From Liolophura sinensis (Eukaryota; Mollusca; Polyplacophora; Chitonida; Chitonidae): DNA of 64,000 nt. The notes beneath the pieces were generated by a model. That model worked only from the letters and a program-made list of their open reading frames with translations, did not search any database and had not been told where the DNA came from. Made by a program: the position numbers and the translations under genes. The stretch lies in NCBI RefSeq assembly GCF_032854445.1, contig NC_088300.1, forward strand, positions 35,257,608 through 35,321,607, written 5' to 3'. Position 1 is the stretch's first letter. Every line of letters starts with the position of its first letter. Positions 1-11,435 of this stretch are shown in pieces.

Positions 1-22
1 ATATAATATAATATAATATATT
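1..22. repeat. AT-rich pentanucleotide tract
   Basis: The window opens with a run of ATATA units of period 5. It is simple-sequence DNA and may continue to the left of the window. Confidence 0.8.
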
Positions 23-26
23 AATA

Positions 27-95
27 ACCGCCATCGTATATGTGAAAAAAAAATTGAGTGTGGCGTTAAACAACAATCAAATAAGTTTAATATTA
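27..95 (+). mobile_element. SINE 3' tail fragment
   Basis: The segment reads CCGCCATCGTATATGTGAAA, then TTGAGTGTGGCGTTAAACAA and a CAATCAAATAA end. This is the same 3' tail found on the fuller SINE copies in this window (CCGCCGTCGTATAAGTGAAA, GAGTACGGCGTTAAACACC, AATCAAATAA). Only the tail is inside the window or preserved. Orientation is plus. Confidence 0.6.
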
Positions 96-595
96 AAACC
101 TATCTGATAGTCGTTTTGTTTTTGTTTTTGCTCGGAGACCATGCTACTGTCGTCGAACCTCTGCATAGAGAGCTAGAGTTCAGCTGAAGATTTAATCTGA
201 ATCAATTTGGTACATGCATACGGATATTTGGAACAAAACCGCATCCTTAATTAGCAGATCTGCAGAGGAGGTGCATGACGCTATTAAAAGTCTACTGATG
301 ATGACTTCACCGCGTTGACCTAAGTTGTTTATACTGAGGGTTTCCGATGTCCGTATCCGTGATCAGGAAGCCTGCCTCTCAACTTTCCTGTGGTCGTTTC
401 CGAGTATTCCAATCCTTGTACCTTCTCCGGAAAGTGAAGCTGCGTGGTTACTGGTGGACGTCCAGATTAGCTGCAGGCCGTGTCACGGGTTTGGATGAGT
501 TCAGTTTTGACTGTACATGTCTGTGGTTCACCAGTGCAGGGCAATTAGTGTCTACATGCATTTATATATAGGCCTACGTTTATTCTGCATGTGAT
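96..595. other. non-coding, no feature recognised
   Basis: I see no convincing exon, RNA gene or repeat here. The short open frame at 347-571 has no domain and no supporting splice or initiation context. Confidence 0.5.
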
Positions 596-825
596 GTCGT
601 CTCTCGTTGTACACAGCCATAAGGGATTGCGGGTACGAATCTGTATACGTTAGTTCTCGATTGTTCATTTGTGGCTTTAAGTCAGGATATTAGTCAATTA
701 CCTGGCGAAGGGCGGTAGCATACTCCCAACACTATAGTTTCCTTTACCTATGAATTTGTACTTCGTCGCCGTCATATAAATGAAACCGTGGGCGTTGCAC
801 CAAGCAAATACAAAACGATGTAATA
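596..825 (+). mobile_element. tRNA-derived SINE, second family (B)
   Basis: A B-box-like GATTGCGGGTACGAATCTG at about 634-652 is followed by a conserved body (ATTACCTGGCGAAGGGCGGT, about 699-718). The end shows GTCGCCGTCATATAAATGAAA, which matches the tail of the other SINEs. Copies with the same organisation lie at 27195-27410 and 32262-32435. The 5' end is diffuse and the copy looks old. Confidence 0.55.
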
Positions 826-2870
826 AATGAACTACTGTTTTACGATGGCTGACACAGGGAACTTATATATTCATGAATCAAGGATTTCATTTGAATCCTA
901 ATTCATAATCTTGCTACCACATAAATATAAAGTCAAAAAAATGAAGCTAATATGAAGCTGCTCTCGTATTATGAGGAACAAGCCCATGGGTTTCCTGACA
1001 GCATATACAAAAGTAATACCGAGGGGAAACCGTGCGTTTTGTACCACTATGTTGCTGTTTTTGTGTGTTTTTTTTTAAATTAACACTGCATATTAAATAA
1101 AAGATTAAAAATGAAACATGGACTAGTGCAAACTGCACTAGAATCGCTAACATTGTATCTCCTGATGCACGGAAGTTTAAAAAAATGCCCAATCAGTGCA
1201 TTTCTTTTTAGGCAATGTAAAGTCAACCGTTAGCTGCAGTGGATGTCGCCCATGCAGCTCCTGCAGGGGTAAGTTCATGCATGTAGTATATGTGTGCTTT
1301 ATGTAACTTGCACTGTTATTCTCGGCGTACCGACATCTCTAATGGTTTTTGATAAAATGTATTGGTTGGCCTGTTGATCTGTATGAGCCTCCATCACATT
1401 TATCGGGTGAAAAGAATGGGGGGGAAAAAGTGTGGTAAATGCTGATGGAGAGGAGGTCATAATGAATAGTGTGCGTCACCATGAATACAAATAGCCAACG
1501 GCGTAAGTTTTTTTTTCTTTCTTTTTTCTTTTTTTCTGTTTTTTTTTTTCACTGGTTTTTCCAATCGGGTTCTAGGCCTAAGGCAGAGGTGTACAAACTG
1601 GACACTGCATGCAGAGAAGTTGGCACAGCTTTGTATTTGACGCGACTATGGTTTGTTTATCGTCACCATATAAATTGTCAGTAATGTAGAGCGGTGTAAC
1701 AATTCAGCGTTATTGTTGTGAAGCTACCTTACTACACTTGCATATGCTTGAAGGAACCGTTATGTTTTAGTTCAGGCTTTTCGTGGGTGTGAGATGTCAC
1801 CTTTATTCAATGTGCAAATGTTAAACTCGTCAACGTTTATCAATATATAAAACAAATATAAATGCATATACAGTTGCATTATATACACTTGCCTGTATAA
1901 ACTTACACATATACACAGGTGCGCGCACGTACATATATTTATATTTCATTAAATAGCTCCTTAAATTTAGTTGCTGCATGAGAAGTTTCAAAAAATGCTT
2001 TTGTTAGCCATAACACGAACGCCTCTAGGACTGATAGAATACCACCAACCGGGCATGGAAATTAAGAAAAAATGTGCTTGTTCTGACAAATTTTTAAATG
2101 TTTTAAAGTGCACGCTGCTTAAACACGTGTTTTCGCAGAGGAAAGTTTGTCCTGAGTAATGCTTGACTGGTTCTTATGTGTCCGCATATCTCGGTGCATA
2201 ACTAATTTACTGTATTGTTAAGCACTTATAAATCCCCATCCAAGATAAGTATAACATCGCTCAGGCATTTCACCAGTTTAGTGAATTGACAACTCGAACC
2301 ACAACTATGGCACCGGGAAGGCACCTTATTTTATTGTGCAGTTAAAAGCTCTCTGTCTAATTTAGTTAAAACCTTTGTTCCGCAGCCTACAAACAATATA
2401 GCGTTACATTTAGTATTTGGACAATTTAATTTTTTCTTGAACCATTTTAAAGTTATTGTAGCGTGTAAACGATATGCATATGGGAGGTTTATAACTTTCA
2501 CGCGACACAGGCACATTCATTGTATTCTTTATTAAACTGTTTGATTCGGAAACGTAAGGTTAGAGAACAATGGATCGGCGCAGACTTTCTTATGGATCCT
2601 TTGCATGGCTTTATATATTTATACATGTATATATAGACCTAGATTTCGAAATGCACCTATTTAGATCGAGATGAAAAGGGATCTTGTCCATGAACGTCGA
2701 CTTTTTTGTGTGATGACAACGCATGCACTGGTTGACATGTTGTACACATGAATGTCGCATGAAAACAATTTGTCACCTTGCCAATCGAGACGTGCCATAC
2801 TAGCTCAGTACGTACATTTCTTCTCGTGGCTATGCGTATCTCACCAAGCAGGAAAGTAACATAAACCTTT
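826..2870. other. AT-rich non-coding interval
   Basis: The interval holds T-rich tracts (about 1508-1555) and scattered ATATA runs. The open frames here are short, lack domains and are rich in Lys, Phe and Leu codons expected from AT-rich DNA. I recognise no gene or element. Confidence 0.5.
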
Positions 2871-3112
2871 ATATTTTATTTATTTATTTATTTATTTATT
2901 TATTTTATTAGTGTTTTAAGCTGTACTCAAGAATATTTCACTTATAAGACGACGGCCAGCAATATGGTGTGCGACGGCCAGAGCCCGGAGGAAACCCACA
3001 ACCATCCACAGGTTGCTGCAGGCCTTCCTCCGTACGGCCGGAGAGGAATTTGACTTTAACTCACACCGACCGCATTGGTGGGAGGCTCCTGCATGGTTCA
3101 TTGTAAACCTTT
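2871..3112 (-). mobile_element. SINE-A copy, nearly full length
   Basis: On the plus strand the copy starts with a TTTA repeat, then CTGTACTCAAGAATATTTCA, CTTATAAGACGACGGCCAGC, a GAGCCCGGAGGAAACCCAC block and GGTTGCTGCAGGCCTTCCTC. It ends in the tRNA-related part (GACCGCATTGGTGGGAGGCT). Read on minus, it is a tRNA-like head, a body and an A/T-rich (TAAA)n tail, the usual plan of a tRNA-derived SINE. Confidence 0.8.
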
Positions 3113-3175
3113 ATAACTTGAGTCCATCGTTATGTTTGGTATTCCTTGAGTCCACAAGTTATCCGCGTTTAGAGT

Positions 3176-3530
3176 GGGCGAGTGAGTGAGTGGGTGCTTG
3201 GGGTTTAACAATTTACTTAACAAGTTTTCAGTCATATGACGACGAAGGAATCCTTAGAGTGCATGTGATGTGCCTCCTTGTTGCAGGACGGATTTCCACC
3301 TCTCTTATATCTTGTGCTGCCTTACTGGAGGCAAGTAAGGCGCCCCGGCCGAGCAATTATACTGATACGGGTCAAGCAGTCGTTGCACTATCCCCCTTCA
3401 TGCTGAACGCCAAGTGAGGAAGTTACAACTTCCTCTTTTTATGTCTGAGGTGTGACTCGATCCAGGATCGACCCTGGATCTACCCCACCCGAAGCGGACG
3501 CTCTACCAGCTGTGCTATCGGAGCCGGTAC
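3176..3530 (-). mobile_element. tRNA-derived SINE, third family (C)
   Basis: The minus strand starts at about 3525 with a tRNA-like head. It has an A box (TAGCACAGCTGGTAGAGCG), then a T-arm-like stem TCCAGG / CCTGGA around GTCGAT, which includes a B-box relative. The body follows (GTCCTGCAACAAGGAGGCAC; GATTCCTTCGTCGTCATATG), and the copy ends in a CACTCACTCACTC tail after GTTAAACCCCAAGCACCC. The acceptor stem does not pair, so this is a SINE head rather than a working tRNA gene. Confidence 0.75.
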
Positions 3531-4384
3531 CGTGTTTAGAAGATGTCAAAACGTGCAATATCAAACCCTCTTTTAACAACAATCCAGCTGTTGAGAATTT
3601 TGAATTGATAAGCTCAACTAACTTTCCACTATGTTTCATGCTCAAACTTCAGACAAGGTATACGTACTGCCCCGTTGAAAGCTTTTGACAACAAAATCCC
3701 ATGAGTACCGCACCCTTAATTTTGAGGGCCAGAAAAAAAAGGGTAAAAAACAAAATTACTTCCAAAGGAAAAGCACCCTTAGAAGAAATTTTCGAACAGC
3801 TAACATGTACCTTGCCTGAACTTTGTGGAATTTGAAATGTCTATACACTTTGGATGATTAAGGGAGTCCGTGTATACCAAATGTAAGGACGCGTTCTCGT
3901 TGTATAAGTCGGTGAGATTTTCCGCGTGGGACAGATAGGCAACCCTACTGGGCTCTATTACTTGTCAAGTTCTATACATGTGCTATTTTGCCTGTGTATG
4001 GAACATTCAACAGTTTCAGTCTGTGGATTACATTACCCCCCCCCCCCCCCCCCCCCACACACACACACCTCCCCTTTACATGCACACACACACACAATAA
4101 GCCTATATAATTGTTGTACATATACATTAGCATAATTTAAAAATCCATCATTGCAAAGTTTAAAACATTTTAAATTGTCGCTTGCGTTGACTGCGTTTAT
4201 CGGTGGTGATTTCCCTCGTGAATGCGTGACACGAGCTGTTGACGCTTGAAGTTAAGGTCACCATAAGATACCCACTACTTGTACTTATGAGGGAATGTTA
4301 ACGACTTAACTCTGTACATCCATATATTGTTCACAAATTTCTTCCTGAGAATTTTCTCAACGTCGTGAAAGGGAGAAGAATCAA
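3531..4384. other. non-coding interval with simple repeats
   Basis: A poly-C run of about 21 bases (4036-4056) passes into CA dinucleotides (to about 4098). No gene is recognised. The right part could include 3' remains of the neighbouring minus-strand retroelement, but I found no second LTR copy. Confidence 0.5.
4036..4098. repeat. poly-C and (CA)n tract
   Basis: About 21 consecutive C bases are followed by two (CA)n stretches separated by a short CT-rich spacer. The length of the C run may be unreliable in assembly. Confidence 0.9.
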
Positions 4385-5640
4385 TCACAGAATTGTCATT
4401 CGACTGGGGACTCTTCCGTCCCTGGGAATTGAAAGATCGGTGACTGAATGGGATGCGAAATGCCTATCGGTAAGTATAGCGGCTTCTGTAGCATCCGCGT
4501 TCACTGGAGGAGACAGATTATACGGATGAGTGTCACGTAACTGTTCATGTTTCAGACGGTTTACATGTACACGGTTCACAACAAGCTTGTTGTCAGAGCA
4601 TCGACGTAGTCAAACATGAATGGACGAAAGATCCTCCATAATGTAGTAGGAATCAGTCTGATTACTATCAAGTCTGGGACTATCAAGTTTAACCGTCTGT
4701 CCAGGTACTAAGACAGGTTTTTACAAGTGCAAAAATCCAAGGTTGTGGCTTTTTGTTCTGGAACACCTTCGCTCCTTCCGCTCTTCAAGAATAGCTTTGG
4801 CGGTTATCCGGTTATTTCAAACTGCTCTAACACTGGAGTAATTAATTCCTGCGCGCTTTTCGACACATTTGAAGGGATGCGCAACACAATGTCCAGTGGC
4901 ATACGAGGATGACGCCCATAAACGAGACAGAATGGCGTGAAGTCAGTACTATTCAAACCAGGCGTCGTATTGTAGGCAAACTGTGTGAGTGGTAGAAATT
5001 CATCCCACGAGTCATGGTGTTCAGTGACAGATTTAGCAAGGAAGGCCAGTATGGTTGACATAAAACGATCAATCTGCCCAGTATACCGGGGATGATAGGC
5101 GGTAGATTGCGTTTTGCAAAAATCCTGGCGACTGCTGTGGCTTTGATCTTCGGTACTGCAATAAGTTCTACAGTCCATGAACTCAGTTTATTCACGGCTT
5201 AACAGTGAGTCGGCTGACACAATCCGCCGATCTGTTTCAAGCGACGAAGTCCGACACGGTAGGACGCGAACCTGGTCATGGGGGATCGCCGATTGAGACG
5301 ACCGTGTCGTGTTCTCATAGGAAAGTTCATGTGCGAGTCGACTTAACGCATCGGCGTTGATATGGACACGTCCTGGTTTGTACCCAACATCATATGAATA
5401 TAGTTGTAAGAAGGCAACCCAACGTGCTAAGCGACCGGATGGTTCTTTTATAGAGAGCAACCACTGTAGAGCTTGGTGATCAACAATTGCCGTAAACTTG
5501 CCACTGCCCAACAGATAATCAAAATGGTTAATACCAAAGATCAAAGACAAAGCCCCAGACACTCTTTTTCTGACACGGTTCATCGACCGTCTACCGTAGC
5601 CAATTAAGTTAAGTGCCATTTTGCACCTGGGTTAAAACAG
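4385..5640 (-). pseudogene. decayed Ty3/gypsy pol fragment (RNase H, integrase remnant)
   Basis: Read on minus, three blocks of a Ty3/gypsy polyprotein follow in order. RNase H (about 5619-5300) shows VDHQALQWL, EPSGRLARWVAFLQLYSYDV and the HINADALSR end. An integrase core remnant (about 5130-4804) shows the TAYHPRYTGQ region, the FAYNTT stretch and VYGRHPRMPLD. The integrase tail (about 4720-4520) ends VVNRVHVNRLKHEQ. The zinc-binding HHCC part and both catalytic Asp segments of integrase are missing. The third acidic residue, usually Glu after TGQ, reads Asp. The usual Glu of RNase H (EKE/EREA block) is also lost. Stops and frame changes separate the blocks. No reverse transcriptase, protease or gag is seen upstream. 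This is a dead, internally deleted copy. Confidence 0.85.
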
Positions 5641-5935
5641 CAAATCCACGAGTAAGAACAAAAACAAATGGAGTGTCTATCTGTAGGAGCCGGTACAGTG
5701 GGTGGGCAGTTTGACACATTAACGGGAGCTGAACGTATACCGTCAGTGCACACAATATGTCTTGAGTTGTGAATTCTCCGTTTAAGCAAAAAACACAGTC
5801 TTGGTTCTCAAATAACTTTTAATATCGAGCGGTAATACAATTAACAGTGGCCATTTTACAACACAAAATCTGCTGTTACCTCCTGCCGACTTCCGGTCTA
5901 GCATTCCAAGAGTTACCCCCCCTCTAAATTACTAC
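5641..5935 (-). other. possible LTR or leader remnant of the gypsy element
   Basis: This AT-rich stretch lies directly upstream, in minus sense, of the RNase H block. It contains ATTAAAAGTTATTTGAGAAC followed by CAAGACTGTG, a layout that resembles an LTR polyadenylation/U5 region. I could not find a matching second LTR on the other side, so this is a guess from position and composition. Confidence 0.2.
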
Positions 5936-7700
5936 CTTTTATAAAAGCAGTTTCGCAGAGCTGTCACACTTATTACACTCATACATAGACAGTCCGTATA
6001 CAATGCGAGTACATATATAACTCCACGCCCGAGGCAACTGTCTTTCAACCTGATTGTACACTTGTTTATTTTTCTGTACGGACTTAATTGGAAATGTTAC
6101 AGATAAGCCGCCTGAAATGTTTCATTTGCATATCTTTCCTCTCCATAAACGCGCATGTCAAAAGAAGTACCCTCTTGACTGCTATAAAACGCCTGCGGTA
6201 TTACAGCGCTTTGTCGCGCTGTTCAGACGAAGTTATGACAAATATATATATATAGTCCCTGTGTGCATGTTTTCCACATATATGCCTACAGATACATTTT
6301 CTTACCTTTTCACTCAAGTGAGTGTACACATAACAAATTATTTTTGTCTACGTTTCAAGATAATAGAGCATTGATCAATGAAACAATCCAACACGAAGAC
6401 AACACTTAATGCATCTGTTTTTTCACTTCGCTTATTTGAATGGTGTCCAACAACATACCAATGCACAGCTGAGTGAATGTATATACTATACAAAGAATAT
6501 ATGTAAACGGAGCTATTTTGTTTTTTTCTTTGGGGGGATTGGGGGCTTAGGTTTATAAAACCTATATTTATATTGTATGCACAAATATTCACGCAATTAC
6601 GTAAATATTACGTAACTTATGTTGTTTTATTCCTTACTTTATTGAGCAATATCGATGTCTTCTGGGCGCATGAGACGCAAAGTCATCGGGGGTGGGCTCT
6701 TTCTAACATAAGTAATGAAAGGAGTATGTATACGCAGCTATGTCCTGATGCATGCCTACAGCTATATTGTATCTAACGGATTGTCATATGAGAGATAATT
6801 GGCCACACAGGTAAAAAATGACATGTTTTAATATGTTCTTATCTCTGGCCTTAGGAGGGCTGGGGCATGATTAGGATAGCTGTTTATCCATTATACATAT
6901 TAAATGAGCTGCAACAAAGATTTGGTGATTAGGGAGTTGATGCAGCGTTTGAAAAGAAGTCTTTATATATATCGTCATGTAAGATAACTTTTTTAACTGC
7001 CTAAAAAGACCGTTATTTTCTTTTATATGACTGAAATGCTATTATTGGTAAATCATTCAGCTACACTGTAAGAGGGAATAATTTAATATTTCAAATCAGG
7101 CTGCTCTCGAATGTTAATTTATGTAGTCATGTACTATATATACATTGTGCGCTATAAGGGGATTTGGTCGGCATATAACGTGCTACACAAACAAGTTACA
7201 GCTAGTATAAAAGGTTCACAGCGTATTAAAAGAATGCTTATAAAGAAATAATGTGTTTTTGTAAAAGCACAGTTTTAGTCCCATTAGGAAGACTGTCATT
7301 TTGGCATGTTTTATCATATACCGTATAACGACCAGTAATAATGCTGAACAAAAACTGGCCTGTAATCACTCCAAAGCAGGCATGTATTTGATGCAAGGTT
7401 GCTACCAAGGTTTTTAGAATATAGTACAACTGTATGTTTGTAAAGAGACGGCGAAGTAGCCCCCAACTCAGGGCAAGTAAACACCCAGGTTCAACCCCGA
7501 GTTGAGTCGATCCAAATTTGAGAAAACAAGATTTTGAAAATGACAGCATTGGGCCTACAAATGGATATGTTCTCGCATTTAGTTTATTGGTGCATGTTAA
7601 ACACCGTACGACAAATAAGCTCTACATTGCTATGATCGAGGAGAATTTTTTTGACACCTGATGTGTACAACATTAGTGAGTTTTCTTTCGCACTGAGACC
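5936..7700. other. AT-rich non-coding interval
   Basis: I recognise no gene or element. The interval includes a pair of TTACGTAA palindromes at 6597-6604 and 6608-6615. Open frames at 6054, 6338 and 7238 lack domains. Confidence 0.5.
6597..6615. promoter_or_regulatory. paired TTACGTAA palindromes
   Basis: Two perfect TTACGTAA sites start exactly 11 bases apart, about one helical turn. TTACGTAA is the classical recognition sequence of PAR-bZIP and related C/EBP-type factors. There is no adjacent gene to regulate, so function is unknown. Confidence 0.3.
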
Positions 7701-7704
7701 TGTT

Positions 7705-7800
7705 CATCACCAATGTAGCCTGCTGGCGTAGTGACCCAGGGGCCTCTCACCAATGCCGGTCGTACTTGGGAAAGTCAGGAACATGCGGATGGTCGTGGTT
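7705..7800 (+). mobile_element. SINE-A fragment, head portion
   Basis: Plus-strand AGTGACCCAGGGGCCTCTCA, CCAATGCCGGTCG and GGAACATGCGGATGGTCGTG match the head and front body of SINE-A. Internal deletions remove the B-box region and the 3' tail is absent. Confidence 0.55.
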
Positions 7801-7977
7801 ATGCAATAATACATACAGATAAATAGAGCTCATTAGATAAATACATCTCTTAAAAACTGCACCAAGCTATATTTCATTATGACTATAACTTTTTGTGGTA
7901 TAAATGCTAGTAGACCTGACCTCGAGGTTAGACAGTCAGGCACATGGCTGACATCATGCAGTCTGACGATAATGTAT

Positions 7978-7999
7978 GGGGGGGGGGGGGGGGGGGGGG
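7978..7999. repeat. poly-G tract
   Basis: A run of 22 consecutive G bases. Its length may be uncertain in assembly, and such runs can form G-quadruplexes. Confidence 0.95.
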
Positions 8000-8426
8000 T
8001 AAGAGCCATCATTTTAAGAAAGGCAATGCGATTCCCGCGCATTCTGTTATGATGGTAGAACATTATACATGTATATGTCATCAGGCTGTGCATTATGCTT
8101 TGTAAGGACAAGCAATCATCTCTTTATATGTCAAAGTCATGTTTATTAGCACGCCAAAATGCGACGATTGTGCTGGTGTTATTGTCAGCCAAATAGCTGT
8201 AATTATATGGCAATATGTGTTAATCCCTCCATATGAATTACTACATGTCACGTGTGGCATGAGGTCGTCCGCATGCGTGTAATTATGAAGTTTTATACTT
8301 CCTGTTGTTGACAGACTTGACAGACATACCAAACGCCACTTTGATACTGGTTTTACGTCACACATATGAATTCATATTTGATAACGATGCAATACATTCA
8401 ATTGCATTATTCCATGTATATGCCTG

Positions 8427-8617
8427 TTGCAATACACATGACATCTAGACAAATAATTCTTTTTGGAGTGGTAATGGATACACGTAGCCTATGTTCTGGC
8501 AGGCCGGGCTGATCGCAAAGGGTTGTAATACACATGACATCAAGACAAATAATGTATTTTGGAGTGGTGATGGATACAGGCGTGTTTTAGCAGGTCGGGC
8601 TGATCGCAGTGCGTTGT
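8427..8617. repeat. two-copy tandem duplication, period 96 bp
   Basis: AATACACATGACATC starts at 8431 and again at 8527. Each copy continues through GGAGTGGTRATGGATACA and CGGGCTGATCGCA. The copies differ by several substitutions and small indels. The pair abuts the 20-bp minisatellite to the right. Confidence 0.85.
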
Positions 8618-8661
8618 CAAATGCATGTACACGTAACACTAAAACCAGCAGAACACGGGGA

Positions 8662-9375
8662 AACGATTCTTCTCCCCAGAAGATCGTCCTTTACACCAGG
8701 AGATCGTTCTTCACACCATGGGGTCGTTCTTCACACCAGTACTTGGTTCTTCAGTCCACAAGATCGTTTTTCACACTAGTACATGGTTCTTCAATCCAGA
8801 AGATCGCTGTTGACATCAATACGTGGTTCTTCAGTCCAGGTGATCGTTTTTCACGCCCATGCATGTTTCTTCACACTAGGAGATCGTTTTTCAACCCAGT
8901 ACTTGGTTCTTCACTCCAGGGGGTCGTTTTTCACACCAGTACATTATTCTTCAGTACAGAAGATCGTTTTTCACGCCAGTGCATGTTTCTTCACACTAGT
9001 ACATGGTTCTTCACCCTAGTGCATGGCTCTTCACACCAAGAGATCGTTCTTCATAACAGGGCAAGGTTCTTCACACGAGTACTTGGTTCTTCACACCAAT
9101 ATGCATGGTACTTCACACCACTACATGTTTCTTCTCCAAAGGAGGTCGTTCTCCGCTGCCAGTTAAATGTTTCTTCGCTCCAGGCGATGGTTCCTCTCAC
9201 CAGTGCAGGGTTTTCACACCAGCAGACCGTTCTTCACACCAGTACATCATTCTTCACACCGGTACACCATTCTTCACATCAGGGGATAGTTCTTCTTACC
9301 ACGACATCGTTCATCACACCAGGAAATCGTTCTTCACACCGGCAGATGGTAATTCACAGCGAAGGTCTTCCTTTC
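8662..9375. repeat. 20-bp minisatellite, about 35 units
   Basis: Units follow a 20-bp pattern around GTTCTTCACACCAGTACATG and GATCGTTTTTCACRCCAG, alternating between versions (…GATCGT…, …CATGGT…, …CTTGGT…). The units are diverged by substitutions with few indels. Because 20 is not a multiple of 3, every third unit returns to the same frame. This explains the long open frame across the array (298 codons) without any gene being present. Confidence 0.9.
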
Positions 9376-10594
9376 AAGGAAGTATGAGTTTAGCAGGATC
9401 CCAGAGCTGAGGACGTCTGTAAAAAAGTTCCTTGTCTATGATTTGCTTTAAGGCAGATCTAAATTACAGGTTTTCGTAATATCTTATACATGTAGTCAAA
9501 CAACAGTCAGTTAAACCAACTGATTATGTCAAAAGGAAAGGCTGTTCCGGTTGACTCCTTCCGGAAGTTGACGTAGGCGGTATTGAGAGAAAATCACTTT
9601 TCTTTACTTTGCTCTAAAATCCGATTTTATCGTAGCACCGTACACGAACAGCCCATATTTACTTTGAATTAATATGTTTTGATTCTCTTTTTACCGAGAG
9701 AGGTGTCATGTCCCGTGTCTTCGCCAAACATACTCTCAGGCTGAGAGAGTACAAGATGTGTCTGGACGGTCGGAGATACTTCCAGTCAATGGGGCCTCAG
9801 TTCATAAGATGGTCATGTGATAGGGAAACCCGATAATACATGTACATAACAGGCGTGATGTAGAATGTTATGTCAGGACGATCATATCAAAAGCGGTAAT
9901 CACAAATGGATGTAAACGGCATAATCCGATTCCGATATGCCAACCGCAATATCAACAGCTGTAATCACAAAATTATGCAAAACGACATAATTCGATTGCA
10001 ATAAACTATCTTATATAATAAACTTATATAAGTACCAAACGGCGTCGGGATTTCGTAGTTTGGGATCAAGTGATACCATTATATTATATACAGAACTGAC
10101 ATATCCATTTTTGGTTCCATGTCACGTGATTTCGCTAAAATTCAGAATGATATCCCATAGTGCCACTGTCGCTTTAATTTGTCATGACCTTCGTGTCCCC
10201 AGAAAGTGGGTGTCATTGTATAGCGGCCCCACCCCTCCTTCCCAGTTCCATGCACCCCGTCCTGAATTCGCTAACCAGCACCCCACCGAAACGACCAAAT
10301 ACATCATCTGAATGTCATCGCTCTTATATGACGGCTATAATGATTATCACAGCTCCAATACAATTAATTACACAAATGACCTTATTTATCTCATGCTAGA
10401 TATCAGTCATGCCTGTTTCAATACGGGTATCAAATAAACTGTATACAGGCCGTATGAAGAACAATGAGTCAACACTTGCGTGCAATTGTTTTGCTTCTCT
10501 TTATTTTTATTTTTTTTATTATTTTTTGCGTCACAGATAATGTCTATGTATATCTTTGTAAACCACGTCGATCCTTTCTTTTGAATCATTATGT
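9376..10594. other. non-coding interval with a diverged tandem pair
   Basis: At about 9893-10012, GTAATCACAAA followed by a CATAATYCGATTSCRATA block occurs twice roughly 68 bases apart, a worn tandem duplication. A T-rich tract lies near 10500-10530. No gene is seen. Confidence 0.5.
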
Positions 10595-11000
10595 AAGTAT
10601 TAACTATAGTCTATTTCTTTCAGAAGTGGCCTATATTCAGAAGTCTGTAAAATCAGTCATACTCGCTACCAAAATCGCCTTTAGACAGTTTCACGTAACA
10701 ACCCAAGCTCTACACATTGATACGTTGGACGCCCATGTTATTACAAAGAAATTGCAGTTAGAATACTTTTTCTAATTAATAATGTTAAACTCCATAAGCT
10801 TAGTTTCGACATCAAAAACTCAAAGTGTTCTAACTTCATTTTCCTAGCACGAACATGAACTTTAAACATATACATGTGTAAAGCTTGTGTTGTTACGTGT
10901 CACTGACTGAAGGCAGTTGTGATAGCGAGTGTGACTGATTTTATAGACAGCTGAATATATAGGCGACTCTCTGAAAGAAACAGACTGTAATCAGTCATAT
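10595..11000. mobile_element. imperfect 400-bp palindrome (foldback or MITE-like)
   Basis: The left arm (about 10595-10777) reappears inverted at about 10818-11000 around a loop of about 40 bases. Matching blocks include RGTCTRTTTCTTTCAG, AAAATCAGTCAYACTCGCTA, CACGTAACAACMCAAGCTYT and GTTAGAAYACTTT. The same match is visible at peptide level in opposite-strand open frames (YSLFLSE…KSV…A). This suggests a foldback element or a non-autonomous DNA transposon. I could not define a target-site duplication. Confidence 0.7.
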
Positions 11001-11157
11001 ATATATATATTATACAGATATCGTGTATATATACGAAATGCGAAATTTTCATACTGTGAATACTATAAATAATTATGTGTACACCTTGCAAGCTGGCGGA
11101 TTTTCCACAAGATGTTGCCATCACTATTTCAGTCACTATTTGTGTGTTGTTGGTGTG

Positions 11158-11335
11158 ATTTGATTTGATTTGATTTGATTTCATTGATTATTGTCTAACG
11201 CCAAAATGAAGACTTTCGTTTATGCGATGGCGGTCACCATTATGGATTAGGGAAACCGCAGTGTCCGACGTAACCACTGATCTTTGGAAAGTTGACGACG
11301 TACAGATACGCACACTACATTGGTGGAAAACAAGC
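11158..11335 (-). mobile_element. diverged SINE copy with (TTGAT)n tail
   Basis: A TTTGATTTGATTTGATTTGA run is followed by ATTGTCTAACGCCAAAATGA, TATGCGATGGCGGTCACCAT and TATGGATTAGGGAAACCGCA. These match the SINE-A tail and body (ACGCCGTACTCAAG; CGACGGCGGCCAGCATTATG; GGAAACCG) with many substitutions. The part near 11255-11320 departs from SINE-A, so this may belong to a sister family. Confidence 0.5.
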
Positions 11336-11435
11336 GATCTTCAACGAAAGTTAGAATGAGCAAACGCTCACACGAGCGTCGTTAAGCGTTTATTGAGACC
11401 TATTATGGCCGGACAAGCAGTGAGAACATGGAAAT

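Noticed and set aside
3450-3525. tRNA gene on minus
   Set aside because: A and B boxes are present but the acceptor stem does not pair and the sequence continues into a SINE body.
8491-9387. 298-codon open frame on plus with FFT/HTS/SSHQ repeats
   Set aside because: It translates the 20-bp minisatellite. The three-unit peptide period follows from 20 not being a multiple of three, and there is no domain or splice evidence.
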